From: Vibrio albus
Lineage (GTDB): Bacteria > Pseudomonadota > Gammaproteobacteria > Enterobacterales > Vibrionaceae
Direction: 5' to 3'
DNA length: 64,000 nt
Assembly (NCBI RefSeq): GCF_003144035.1
Contig: NZ_QFWT01000014.1
Span: forward strand, 1-64,000
Shown here: positions 8,806-16,029 of the stretch, piece after piece
Layout of the letters: every line of letters begins with the position of its first letter
How positions within the stretch are numbered: the first letter of the stretch is position 1
Made by a program: the position numbers and the translations under genes
Notes under the pieces: model-generated
Seen by the model: the letters and a program-made list of their open reading frames with translations, nothing else
What the model was told of the DNA's origin: nothing
Databases searched by the model: none

Positions 8806-9621
8806 ATGACAAACAAATACAGTGCGACGGTAAAAATGGAAGTATCAGCTGATAACACTTCAAGCTTTGAAAGAGTAGACAAATTATCTGCTTATGTAGT
8901 TATAGCATCACTAGCTATTTATTTTACACAGCACTTATATCCACAACATGCACCTAAATATATAGATTCATTTTTGTTTTTATATTTCTCAATGGAGTTC
9001 ATTTATAAGGTACATTTGCTGTCATGGAAAAGATATATCAATAATAACTCTCACAAATTTGATTTTTTACTACTAATTATTAGTGCCTCACTAATACCAT
9101 TCTCTGACTTAGATAGCGTAATATATCTTAGAGTATTCAGGCTAATTTCAATCGTAAGAATATTCAGGATAATTCCAAATGGCTCTCAAGTCCTTCAAGG
9201 ACTCACTAGAGCAATAAGAAGCTCCAAGGCCATACTGATATTATTATTTTCTTTGCTTTCATTTTTTTCTTTAATTGGTTTTAGTCTGTTTTCTAATACT
9301 GTGCCTGAATACTTTGGCACACCACTAACTTCGCTAAACACCGTTTTTGAAATATTTACTATAGAAAACTGGGGGGAACTACCTAATTCTATAGATAAAG
9401 AAGCACAACCGTATCTACACGCAGCACTAAATTCATTTACTATTATTGTATTAGTTATTGGTGGGTTTATTGCCGTCTCTCTTGCTAACGCAGTGTTTGT
9501 TGATGAATTAGTCAGTGACAATAATGAAGAATTAAAAGAAGAAATTATAAAATTGAAAAATCAAAATAGTGAGCTAAAAGAAATAATAATTGACATACAA
9601 AAAGAGATAAAAAACAGATAA
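8806..9621 (+). CDS. Single-domain voltage-gated cation channel with C-terminal coiled coil
   Basis: 271 residues with six-helix voltage-gated channel architecture. S1-S3 lie at about 26-100. S4 at 107-122 is LRVFRLISIVRIFRI, with Arg at 109, 112, 118 and 121 in three-residue spacing. S5 is at about 140-163, a pore loop carries TIENWGE (185-191), and S6 at about 207-232 is followed by a coiled coil (about 238-270), as in bacterial NaV channels that assemble as tetramers. The filter resembles the TLESW motif of bacterial sodium channels but has extra acidic residues; ion selectivity cannot be told. The gene is very A/T-rich and stands alone on the plus strand inside the alpA-bracketed cassette. 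The start is weakly supported (no clear Shine-Dalgarno; an ATG at 8836 is the alternative). Confidence 0.85.
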   Translation: MTNKYSATVKMEVSADNTSSFERVDKLSAYVVIASLAIYFTQHLYPQHAPKYIDSFLFLYFSMEFIYKVHLLSWKRYINNNSHKFDFLLLIISASLIPFSDLDSVIYLRVFRLISIVRIFRIIPNGSQVLQGLTRAIRSSKAILILLFSLLSFFSLIGFSLFSNTVPEYFGTPLTSLNTVFEIFTIENWGELPNSIDKEAQPYLHAALNSFTIIVLVIGGFIAVSLANAVFVDELVSDNNEELKEEIIKLKNQNSELKEIIIDIQKEIKNR

Positions 9622-9630
9622 TACATACTC

Positions 9631-9662
9631 ATTCATAGCCCACCATATGGTGGGCTATGAAT
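9631..9662. terminator. 32-bp perfect palindrome between convergent genes
   Basis: Two perfect 16-base arms (ATTCATAGCCCACCAT and its complement) with no spacer, between the stop of the channel gene and the stop of the convergent HNH-like gene. The position suits a bidirectional terminator, though the flanking T/A runs are weak. Its centre shares the 12 bases CCCACCATATGG with the 18-bp att core. Confidence 0.6.
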
Positions 9663-9673
9663 AATAAAAACAA

Positions 9674-11251
9674 CTATACTAAAAGGTACTCATCCATTTT
9701 TACTGATATTTCTTCTGAACGCTCTAGACTTTCAGAGATGTCATTATCTAAATGTTTGATTATGTAGTTGTGCTGCTCAATCTCTATAACTCGCAATAAA
9801 TCCAGTCGATCAATAATGTAAGCAGACATAGCCATAGCTATACCTGTAATAGAACCAACAGTAATAGCTGTGACGGTAGTTGAAATCGGAGCTAAAAGAG
9901 GAATGGTTGAAACTATATTATCAACAGCCTCTTCCAGTAAAACACCTCCCGCAACGATAACACCGGACATAATAAGCTTGCTCGCTTCATGTGATGCTTC
10001 TCTGAAAGAAGTCCCTTCTGGTCTAAATAGAACTGTTTTAGCAGCTTTAAAGAGAGAGAAGACCCCTTCTCTAATCAACCGGATCATTCTAGTACAAGTA
10101 GTAACAAACCTGTTGACCATAACAGTGATAAAATTGGATATAAATCCAGACAGTCCACCAGAAACAAATCCATCCAGTGCATCTTTCCATTTATCAGCTA
10201 CCTTGCTTCCAATTCTTTGTAACCTCACTTTTATCTCTTGTATCCAAGACTCTAACTCCCTTCCGTTCTTAAATATATCCTTGATTTCTTCCATTGTTTG
10301 AGTAAGAAGCTCAACTAGAAGTATACCAAACCCTTGCTGAGCTCCCATTTTAGCGCCCTCGCTCATCCCTGTTTTAGCAGTATTCTTAGCAAAATATCCT
10401 ACCTCTTGAGCTGTTGTAGGCTTGTGCTCTTCTGCTGTCTTCTGCCCTCGTTCATACGCTTCTTTTAATTTCTCATTGTCGATATTAAAAGCTTCTTCGT
10501 TGGTCTCTTTCCTACCAGACTGCTTCCAGTCTTTCCACTCCATCTTGTCATGATCTTTAAGCGACTGATTTATATTTCTCTGAGTTGACGCTAAATTTCT
10601 TTCATCTGTACCAAAGTCAGCTTTGGCTTCACTAGACAACATAAAGCCACCATTCTTATGAAACTCACTGTTGGAGACTATATGATCTGGACTAGTCTGA
10701 TCTGCTCTTACTTTCTCACCAGTATATGCATCAGTAACATTTCCGTTATTATCCATTTGACGCTTGGTAAACTGAGAGCCTACAGATTGCTTCCCACCTC
10801 TTTCGAAACTTTCACCTTGACTATTTTTTGCCACGGTATAATCACTTCTGTTGTACTCATCACTCTCTTTGGCATAAATACCTTGCTGGGCGTTATGAAC
10901 TGTTGTGACATTCCCACCAACTTTGTCATACGCCGACACAACTTTACCCAATCCAAAAGGGACGGCAATAGATTGAGTAATATCGTTTTTTACCGTAGAA
11001 AGAAGAGCTTCCAATCTGGCTGAATTGAACTGATTTTTGAGATCGACCAGTAGTTGTTTTGCTTCTTCCTCATCTATATCAATTGAGTAGATTAGATCGC
11101 TTGAATAGTCCAGCGAGCTCAGCCTTTTCTCATCTATTTCTGAGTTAAGCATACTTTCAATAAGCCTAGGTTCAGAAGCCTTCCTAACAGCTGCCTTCCC
11201 TACTTGTGCTCTATTTTTTTGTAACTTACGAAACTCATCTAATCTACTCAT
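9674..11251 (-). CDS. HNH-like nuclease-domain protein with C-terminal membrane segments
   Basis: 525 residues starting at the ATG at 11251, which has AGGAGA just upstream and lies 8 bases after the stop of the TerB-like gene, so the two are one operon. At about 174-232 it has YTGEKV, SPDHIV, then ERNLASTQRNINQSLKDH, the spacing of an HNH nuclease (D-H at 189-190, N at 219, N/K at 226-232) without the usual zinc Cys pairs. Residues about 360-395 and 430-495 are hydrophobic and glycine-rich and probably enter the membrane. This layout suggests a DNA-cutting or membrane-acting effector held by its partner. I do not recognise a named family. It sits in the alpA-bracketed cassette. Confidence 0.65.
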   Translation of the reverse strand: MSRLDEFRKLQKNRAQVGKAAVRKASEPRLIESMLNSEIDEKRLSSLDYSSDLIYSIDIDEEEAKQLLVDLKNQFNSARLEALLSTVKNDITQSIAVPFGLGKVVSAYDKVGGNVTTVHNAQQGIYAKESDEYNRSDYTVAKNSQGESFERGGKQSVGSQFTKRQMDNNGNVTDAYTGEKVRADQTSPDHIVSNSEFHKNGGFMLSSEAKADFGTDERNLASTQRNINQSLKDHDKMEWKDWKQSGRKETNEEAFNIDNEKLKEAYERGQKTAEEHKPTTAQEVGYFAKNTAKTGMSEGAKMGAQQGFGILLVELLTQTMEEIKDIFKNGRELESWIQEIKVRLQRIGSKVADKWKDALDGFVSGGLSGFISNFITVMVNRFVTTCTRMIRLIREGVFSLFKAAKTVLFRPEGTSFREASHEASKLIMSGVIVAGGVLLEEAVDNIVSTIPLLAPISTTVTAITVGSITGIAMAMSAYIIDRLDLLRVIEIEQHNYIIKHLDNDISESLERSEEISVKMDEYLLV

Positions 11252-11259
11252 AACTTCTC

Positions 11260-11877
11260 CTAGGCTACTTTCGCTGCATTCCAAGCATCTAAAAATGCTC
11301 TTTCGTTTTTGTGCTCGACACCATCAGCACTCATCACTACTTCAATAATTTCATTAAAGATAGAAGCATCCACGCCCGACTTATTTGCTAACTCAAAAGC
11401 TTCGGCAGGAGTAGGTGGGTTTCTATAAATATCTTCAATCTTAGCTTGTATATCTTTAGGGAGTTCCATACCTGATACTCCCTTAATAAACAGCTCAATT
11501 TGTGCACGTTCGGAATCGTCAATCTCACCATCACAGTTTGCACAGGCCATTGCAACGGACTCCATTGCAATTAACGCGTTAAAATAATTAGCATTTCCCT
11601 CTAATTTATCGAACGCTTTCGCCAGTTTATCTTCCAACTCTCTAGTACGCTGCTCATACTTAGCCTTAGCCGATTGCTCACCGCGACGCTCACCTCTTGC
11701 CTCTGCTTCTGACTCAGAATCATCTAAGTATTCAGCCACACCACCAGCAGTAGCACCAACACCAGCAGCTACCGCAGCTCCTACTGCTGTTACTGCACCA
11801 ACGGGGCCAGCAACAGGCAAAGCTACCACTGCTGCTACACCTGCACACGCACCACCTAAAACCTTCCAAAAGCTCAT
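11260..11877 (-). CDS. Glycine-zipper / TerB-like domain protein
   Basis: 205 residues. The N terminus (MSFWKVLGG) runs into an Ala/Gly-rich hydrophobic stretch at about 8-48 that could form a glycine-zipper membrane hairpin. A charged coiled-coil linker (55-95) and a TerB-like all-helical domain at about 98-203 follow. The TerB domain has two acidic motifs, CDGEIDDSE (115-123) and ADGVEHKNE (184-192), typical metal-binding loops of the TerB/DjlA-N fold. TerB domains occur in tellurite and stress-response clusters linked to DNA processing. First gene of an operon with the HNH-like gene; AGAGG precedes the ATG. It shares the N-terminal MSFWK with the small gene at 13148-13387. Confidence 0.75.
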   Translation of the reverse strand: MSFWKVLGGACAGVAAVVALPVAGPVGAVTAVGAAVAAGVGATAGGVAEYLDDSESEAEARGERRGEQSAKAKYEQRTRELEDKLAKAFDKLEGNANYFNALIAMESVAMACANCDGEIDDSERAQIELFIKGVSGMELPKDIQAKIEDIYRNPPTPAEAFELANKSGVDASIFNEIIEVVMSADGVEHKNERAFLDAWNAAKVA

Positions 11878-12120
11878 TATTAATTTACCTCTTACGTATC
11901 AGAAACTTAACACCAAACAAATGCCACTAATGGCGTATAGTAGTATGAGATTATGTTTCAAAATGTTACTACCATCAAGCATTTACATATCGTTGTATTT
12001 TTGGGAGGGTCACTCCTCGCTAAAATTGTTTCGACACCATTTCTAAACGCGTTAAATTTTTTACAAATCTAAGTATCACTTAACACTAACCATCTGTTAT
12101 AAATATACACAACCAATTAG

Positions 12121-12143
12121 TAATGTATATTCTGTATACATTA
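12121..12143. promoter_or_regulatory. Perfect 9-5-9 inverted repeat, likely WYL-regulator operator
   Basis: Arms TAATGTATA (12121-12129) and TATACATTA (12135-12143) are exact complements around a 5-base spacer. It lies just upstream of a good -10 (TATAAT, 12152-12157) and 27 bases before the WYL gene start, so a bound dimer would cover the -35 region. BrxR/CapW-type WYL repressors are known to bind such repeats at their own promoters. Confidence 0.7.
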
Positions 12144-12170
12144 ACATGTACTATAATCAGGCATTAAGTA

Positions 12171-13037
12171 ATGAAAAATGAGTTAAGCTGGGATACACAA
12201 CTACGGTTCAAACTGATTGAAGTTGTCGCATTATGGGAGGGAAGACTAACAACAAATCACCTATGTAATTCTTTCAATATCAAAAGACAACAAGCTTCAA
12301 GGGATATCAATCATTACCAATCGCTCTTCGAAGAACCTCCTTTAATTCATGATAGAAGTATTAAAGGTTATCGACCAACAGCTGCGTTCAAACCCACTTA
12401 CACCAAAGGAACTCCCGACGAGTACTTATCTCTGCTGCATCGATATAGTGATAATGATCTTGATGGATTGAATATAAATTCTCTCGGTAACGCGGAATCT
12501 TTTGTTGTATCGGTTCCTGAAAGAAAAGTTGATCCCATTATAATCCAACGTCTTCTGCAAGCTGCTCGAGAGCAGCGGCGCGTTGATGTAGATTATGTCT
12601 CTCTATCTCAACCAGTAATAAGAGGGAGAAACATAATCCCACACACTATTGTTTTTGATGGATTTCGATGGCATGTCCGTGCCTACTGCGAGGAAAGAAA
12701 TGCATTCAGAGACTTTGTCCTAAGCCGTTTCCGTAACGAGCCTGAACTTCTCGATAAATCTGACATCTCTAAGCATTTGGATCATGATTGGATGGATGAA
12801 GTCACTTTCGAAGTCATAGCTAATCCATACTTAAGCTCAGAGCAACAGCAAATCGTTCAAGATGACTACGGCATGCGTAGCAATCCATTTATAGTGACTT
12901 GTCGAAAAGCACTCGCTAAATACTTTGTAAAGAGGTTAGATATTTGCGTAGATAACCGTAAACTACAAAAGTCACCTAAACGATACCAGCTCACAGTGAC
13001 AGACCCCAAAAATATTCGACCTTTAATGATCGATTAG
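12171..13037 (+). CDS. WYL-domain transcriptional regulator (BrxR/CapW-like)
   Basis: 288 residues with a winged-helix N terminus at about 1-75 (LCNSFNIKRQQASRDI as the recognition region), a WYL domain at about 130-195 (VDVDYVSLS, PHTIVFDGFRWHVRAYC, FRDFVLSRF) and a WCX-like C-terminal part. This three-part layout is that of BrxR and CapW, repressors that control BREX, CBASS and other phage-defence loci. A perfect inverted repeat overlaps its promoter (12121-12143), suggesting autorepression. It is divergent from the TerB/HNH operon across a 293-bp region, the usual position of a local regulator. The inducing ligand is unknown. Confidence 0.88.
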   Translation: MKNELSWDTQLRFKLIEVVALWEGRLTTNHLCNSFNIKRQQASRDINHYQSLFEEPPLIHDRSIKGYRPTAAFKPTYTKGTPDEYLSLLHRYSDNDLDGLNINSLGNAESFVVSVPERKVDPIIIQRLLQAAREQRRVDVDYVSLSQPVIRGRNIIPHTIVFDGFRWHVRAYCEERNAFRDFVLSRFRNEPELLDKSDISKHLDHDWMDEVTFEVIANPYLSSEQQQIVQDDYGMRSNPFIVTCRKALAKYFVKRLDICVDNRKLQKSPKRYQLTVTDPKNIRPLMID

Positions 13038-13068
13038 CCTGATAAGGTATATCGTATTCTGGCTAATA

Positions 13069-13108
13069 AATAAAAAGGCCGATAATCAGTAAACTTGCCA
13101 ATTATCGG
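13069..13108 (-). terminator. Rho-independent terminator of the small MSFWK gene
   Basis: Arms CCGATAAT (13079-13086) and ATTATCGG (13101-13108). On the minus strand the stem is followed by CCTTTTTATTTATT, a usable U tract. It lies downstream of the leftward gene at 13148-13387 and also separates it from the WYL gene. Confidence 0.6.
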
Positions 13109-13147
13109 TCTTGTATACATATTTTACTCGGTTCTTACGACTACAAA

Positions 13148-13387
13148 TTACATTTCTTTAATTTGCTCTGGTGAAAAGCCTCGAGATTTTAATTCTTGGA
13201 ACGCTGCAGAAGCTTTTAATGGTGAAGAGCTTCTTTCTCTTTTAACTATCCTTGCCAGTTCTGAATCTGACTTGCTCGGCATCTCGGCCTTATACTGCTG
13301 ACTTCTATCATTGGCAGCTTTCGCCTCGTTAACGGCAGCGCTACCCGCTTTTAATGCTAGATCTCCAGCCTTTTTCCAAAAGCTCAT
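13148..13387 (-). CDS. Small MSFWK protein, SHOCT-like C terminus
   Basis: 79 residues, unrecognised as a whole. It starts MSFWKKAGDLALKAG, sharing the first five residues with the TerB-like protein at 11260-11877. The C-terminal 35 residues (LKASAAFQELKSRGFSPEQI) resemble the short SHOCT-type helical oligomerisation motif. A strong GAGGA precedes the ATG. It is oriented like the TerB/HNH operon but on the other side of the WYL gene, inside the alpA-bracketed cassette, so a role as accessory or antagonist of the TerB protein is possible but only inferred. Confidence 0.65.
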   Translation of the reverse strand: MSFWKKAGDLALKAGSAAVNEAKAANDRSQQYKAEMPSKSDSELARIVKRERSSSPLKASAAFQELKSRGFSPEQIKEM

Positions 13388-13624
13388 TTAGTTTCCTCTA
13401 CTATACTGACGATGTCATAAATGCGGAATTACCCCACAGAAGTGGAACAACGATATCAGAGAACAGGATATACAATGCGTTAAATATCTCACAGATTCAT
13501 ACATGAGGTACAATGAATTAATGAGCCCTATGACCAAATTTTAATCCATGGCAGCTCTCGAAAACACGATCCCTCAGCATGGTTCACTAAATAGCCTGTA
13601 TAATGAGTCATCTTCCGGCGAATG

Positions 13625-13828
13625 CTAGTTGAAATAGCCTTTCGCAGCCCTATCCCTAACCTGAACTCTCCATTCCAACCACTGCTCTACATCCGCCTCT
13701 AGCCAAGCGACAGTCCTTGAGCCGATGGGCACGCTAGCAGGAAACTCCCTCTCCTTAATCTTGCTGTAGATAGCAGACCGACTTAAACCAGTTTTTTCCA
13801 TCACATCTTTTAGGCGTAAAAATTTCAT
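13625..13828 (-). CDS. AlpA-family HTH regulator, copy 2
   Basis: 67 residues, closely similar to copy 1 (8364-8567), with the same LSRSAIY helix-turn-helix and VAWLEADVEQWLEWR segment. The N-terminal coding DNA and the region upstream are duplicated as well. The C-terminal halves have diverged at the nucleotide level, so the duplication is not recent. It marks the right border of the cassette. Confidence 0.9.
   Translation of the reverse strand: MKFLRLKDVMEKTGLSRSAIYSKIKEREFPASVPIGSRTVAWLEADVEQWLEWRVQVRDRAAKGYFN
13773..13813. repeat. 41-bp identical block of the alpA duplication, right copy
   Basis: Identical to 8512-8552, same orientation, 5,261 bp apart. With the upstream blocks these are the borders of the cassette. 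Confidence 0.85.
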
Positions 13829-13866
13829 CGTGTTTTCCTTATTTCAAAATCCAATAGAGCACTAAA

Positions 13867-13905
13867 GACCCGCCTAGGGGTTTGTAGACGTCCCAGAACG
13901 TCCAG
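13867..13905 (-). promoter_or_regulatory. Conserved block upstream of alpA copy 2, candidate operator
   Basis: Matches 8606-8644 at 36 of 39 positions and keeps the tandem TGGACG / TGGGACG units on the minus strand. A candidate AlpA-responsive promoter element; no function is shown. Confidence 0.5.
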
Positions 13906-14042
13906 ATACAACGACACAAAGCCCCATGAGTTTCTAGTCCATGCGCTCAACCATCAACTATCTGGACGTGGCGTGTAAGTTTGTCTGGCTTTCATATCAC
14001 CACCAGCCTTTGGGTTTCTGGAGCACTCACTTCCTTCTTAAG

Positions 14043-14501
14043 TTAGTGGAACGTTTCCTCGTCATCGAAACAGGACTTGGCGAGAGCATTCGCCTTTTGC
14101 ATTTTGTGTCCCATATCCCAAAGCTTCTCCAGATGCACTTCCACATACTTTTCTGACCGCAGGCTATCTACCTGTTGCCATAGTTGCCGGTAGACCACTG
14201 GTTTTCAGCCAGCCTTACGCCACCCTTTGGCTTTCCACCTGTCTAACCACTCGTTATAGCCACGTTCACAAAACGCACTGCTGATAAAGACTTCATCGCC
14301 GTCCTGTGCGTAGCTCAAAGCCTCTACCAATGCAGAAAGCTCAAGTTCAGTGTTACTTTCCACCTCTAACACTCTGATACGACTCTCATCGACTAAAACA
14401 CCTCTGGCGTTGTACACGGACAATCCGATGCTGCCTTGAGCATCGCCGTTGCGGTTTGGATTCATGGCAATGCTGACGTAGATTGATTGTGATTCGTTCA
14501 T
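14043..14501 (-). pseudogene. RNase H-fold protein interrupted by an in-frame TGA
   Basis: Reading from the ATG at 14501 (AAGGA upstream) gives 98 codons to a TGA at 14205-14207. The same frame then stays open for 54 codons to a TAA at 14043, and the continuation (KPVVYRQLWQQVDSLRSEKY) is the expected C-terminal part of an RNase HI fold, following GYNEWLDRWKAKGWRKAG exactly where family members have KPVKN..LW. The full frame of about 152 residues is normal RNase HI length. Of the four catalytic acids only the Glu in TELELSALVEAL is kept; the first Asp, the Asp of the TDS motif and the last Asp are replaced. It is a nonsense-interrupted pseudogene, or a catalytically dead domain made short or by readthrough. 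Confidence 0.75.
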
Positions 14502-14522
14502 GGGAAGTATTCCTTTTTGGTT

Positions 14523-15179
14523 TTAATTTGGGTAGCCAGAGCTAGGACAGCCATCCGCTCCAACATTGAATAGGTTTTGTGTAAATGAAGAAGAGTGCGG
14601 ATACTCAGATATTGCGGTGTACTTCTTACTGGGGAAAAAGCCTTGTAGGTGATGGAAGCGGTGTGAGGCAGGGTGCGAGATACCCGAGCTAATACCAGCA
14701 AACGTTCTCTCTAAGGCTTCGATGGCATCGCGGTATTGTGGACTACCGGGCCTTAAGCAAAGATAGGGCTGACCCGGAGAAAACTGCACTAGATGCGTCA
14801 CCATGTGGCTACCAGTCATTAAGGCACTCGCCCAAGACATACTGACCCAACGTTTAACTTGCTTCTTAATATCGTCTGGCAACTTTCGGCCAAATGCCTT
14901 CAAATTGAATGTCACGGCAACCAGAAACTGTGTCGAACTGTCTTCAACCATCAGTTTCTTAAAGCTCACTAAGATTGGGCAAGCAAAGCCGCCATGACCT
15001 TGCTTTTTCAACTGGTGCGCCTGCTTTTGTAATCGGTAGAGAAAGTCGTGCATTAGGCGGTCACCTTCTCTTTGCTTCTGTACCGACGCTCTGAGTTTCA
15101 GTTTGACCACCAGCGCTTCAGGGTAACGGTTCAGGAATGCAGATAACGCGGATTTAGGAAGATTGCCTCCACTTCTCAT
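14523..15179 (-). CDS. Conserved-type island protein of unknown function, coupled to alpA3
   Basis: 218 residues; I do not recognise the family. Its ATG overlaps the stop of the AlpA gene (ATGA, 15176-15179), so the two are translationally coupled. The first 160 residues are basic and Trp/Phe-rich with strand-like runs (ILVSFKKLMVEDSSTQFLVA) suggestive of a nucleic-acid-binding fold. The last 45 are rich in Ser, His and Pro. Its position after alpA in a P4-like island would fit a replication or mobilisation protein related to inovirus Gp2/YagK types, but no HUH motif is visible. The RNase H-like gene follows 21 bases downstream. Confidence 0.6.
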   Translation of the reverse strand: MRSGGNLPKSALSAFLNRYPEALVVKLKLRASVQKQREGDRLMHDFLYRLQKQAHQLKKQGHGGFACPILVSFKKLMVEDSSTQFLVAVTFNLKAFGRKLPDDIKKQVKRWVSMSWASALMTGSHMVTHLVQFSPGQPYLCLRPGSPQYRDAIEALERTFAGISSGISHPASHRFHHLQGFFPSKKYTAISEYPHSSSFTQNLFNVGADGCPSSGYPN

Positions 15180-15385
15180 GCCGCTTCCCCATCTATCCCT
15201 TCATCACGCTCCCGTAATCGTTCCAGTATCCAGTCTTCGACCTGACTCTCTTCCCATGCGACCGCCCTGCCACCTAGCGGAACGCTTTTTGGAAAGGTGC
15301 CTTCATCCATGTACTTGTAGATAGTGGCGCGCGCCAGTCCGGTTACGTGCATGACTTCTTTCAAACGGATTAATCGAATATTCAT
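15176..15385 (-). CDS. AlpA-family HTH regulator, copy 3 (divergent)
   Basis: 69 residues from the ATG at 15385 (GAGGG upstream); an in-frame ATG at 15400 is less likely. It has the AlpA winged helix (LKEVMHVTGLARATIYKYM, VAWEESQVEDWILERL) but is clearly more distant from copies 1 and 2 than they are from each other. First gene of a leftward operon alpA-unknown-RNase H-like, divergent from radC. Confidence 0.9.
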   Translation of the reverse strand: MNIRLIRLKEVMHVTGLARATIYKYMDEGTFPKSVPLGGRAVAWEESQVEDWILERLRERDEGIDGEAA

Positions 15386-15552
15386 TGTGATGTCCCTCAT
15401 CTATATCGTTCAAAGATGAAGGGCAGTCAGTAAAAAAGTCCGAGAAGATATCAGTGAGTCCACGCTCCGCATCACCTCAGTTAAAAGTCGATTCAAAGAA
15501 ATTTCAGGTACATATCATCGAAGTGCGTATACCCACTAACAGGAGTTTCTAT

Positions 15553-16029
15553 ATGCACGATTTAAGTAAACGACACTATTCATTTCGGGGACCTGTCTCT
15601 GCCCACCAAGTATTGGAGAAAGCCGCTGAAATCATCGCGGAGAAATATTTGAGAGGGGATGCCTTCTGCAATCCCACAGCGACTAAGGATTACGTCAAGT
15701 ACCGACTGGGAAGCTATGAACGGGAGGTGTTCGCTCTCATGCTTCTCGATAATCAGCACCGCCTGATTGAGTTCACAGAGCTCTTCTACGGCACGATAGA
15801 CAGCGCCAGTATTTACCCAAGGGAAGTGGTTAAAGTCTGTCTAGAGAAGAATGCGGCCGCTATCATACTGGCTCACAACCACCCTTCCGGAGACCCTACA
15901 CCATCGCAGTCCGATAGGCGCATCACGCAAAGACTCAAGGACGCATTGGCGCTGATAGATGTTCGCGTACTGGACCATATCGTTGTAGGCGAAGACTGCT
16001 ACTCGATGGCGGAAGGAGGCATGCTATGA
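15553..16029 (+). CDS. RadC/YeeS-family JAB-domain protein
   Basis: 158 residues from the ATG at 15553, which has AGGAG eight bases upstream; the open frame begins at a GTG at 15454 without a ribosome binding site. The JAMM/MPN motif is intact: Glu in YEREVFALML and HNHPSGDPTPSQSD, the metal-binding HxH...D signature. The length matches the short RadC-like proteins of CP4-type islands (YeeS, YfjY), which lack the helix-hairpin-helix part of chromosomal RadC. Function is unsettled; a metalloprotease or DNA-processing role is assumed. Its stop overlaps the next ATG (ATGA), so it is coupled to the DUF2787 gene. Confidence 0.9.
   Translation: MHDLSKRHYSFRGPVSAHQVLEKAAEIIAEKYLRGDAFCNPTATKDYVKYRLGSYEREVFALMLLDNQHRLIEFTELFYGTIDSASIYPREVVKVCLEKNAAAIILAHNHPSGDPTPSQSDRRITQRLKDALALIDVRVLDHIVVGEDCYSMAEGGML

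Noticed and set aside
10658..11023. 121-codon frame on the plus strand inside the HNH-like gene
   Set aside because: Antisense shadow; composition is of a non-coding frame and the minus-strand protein has clear motifs.
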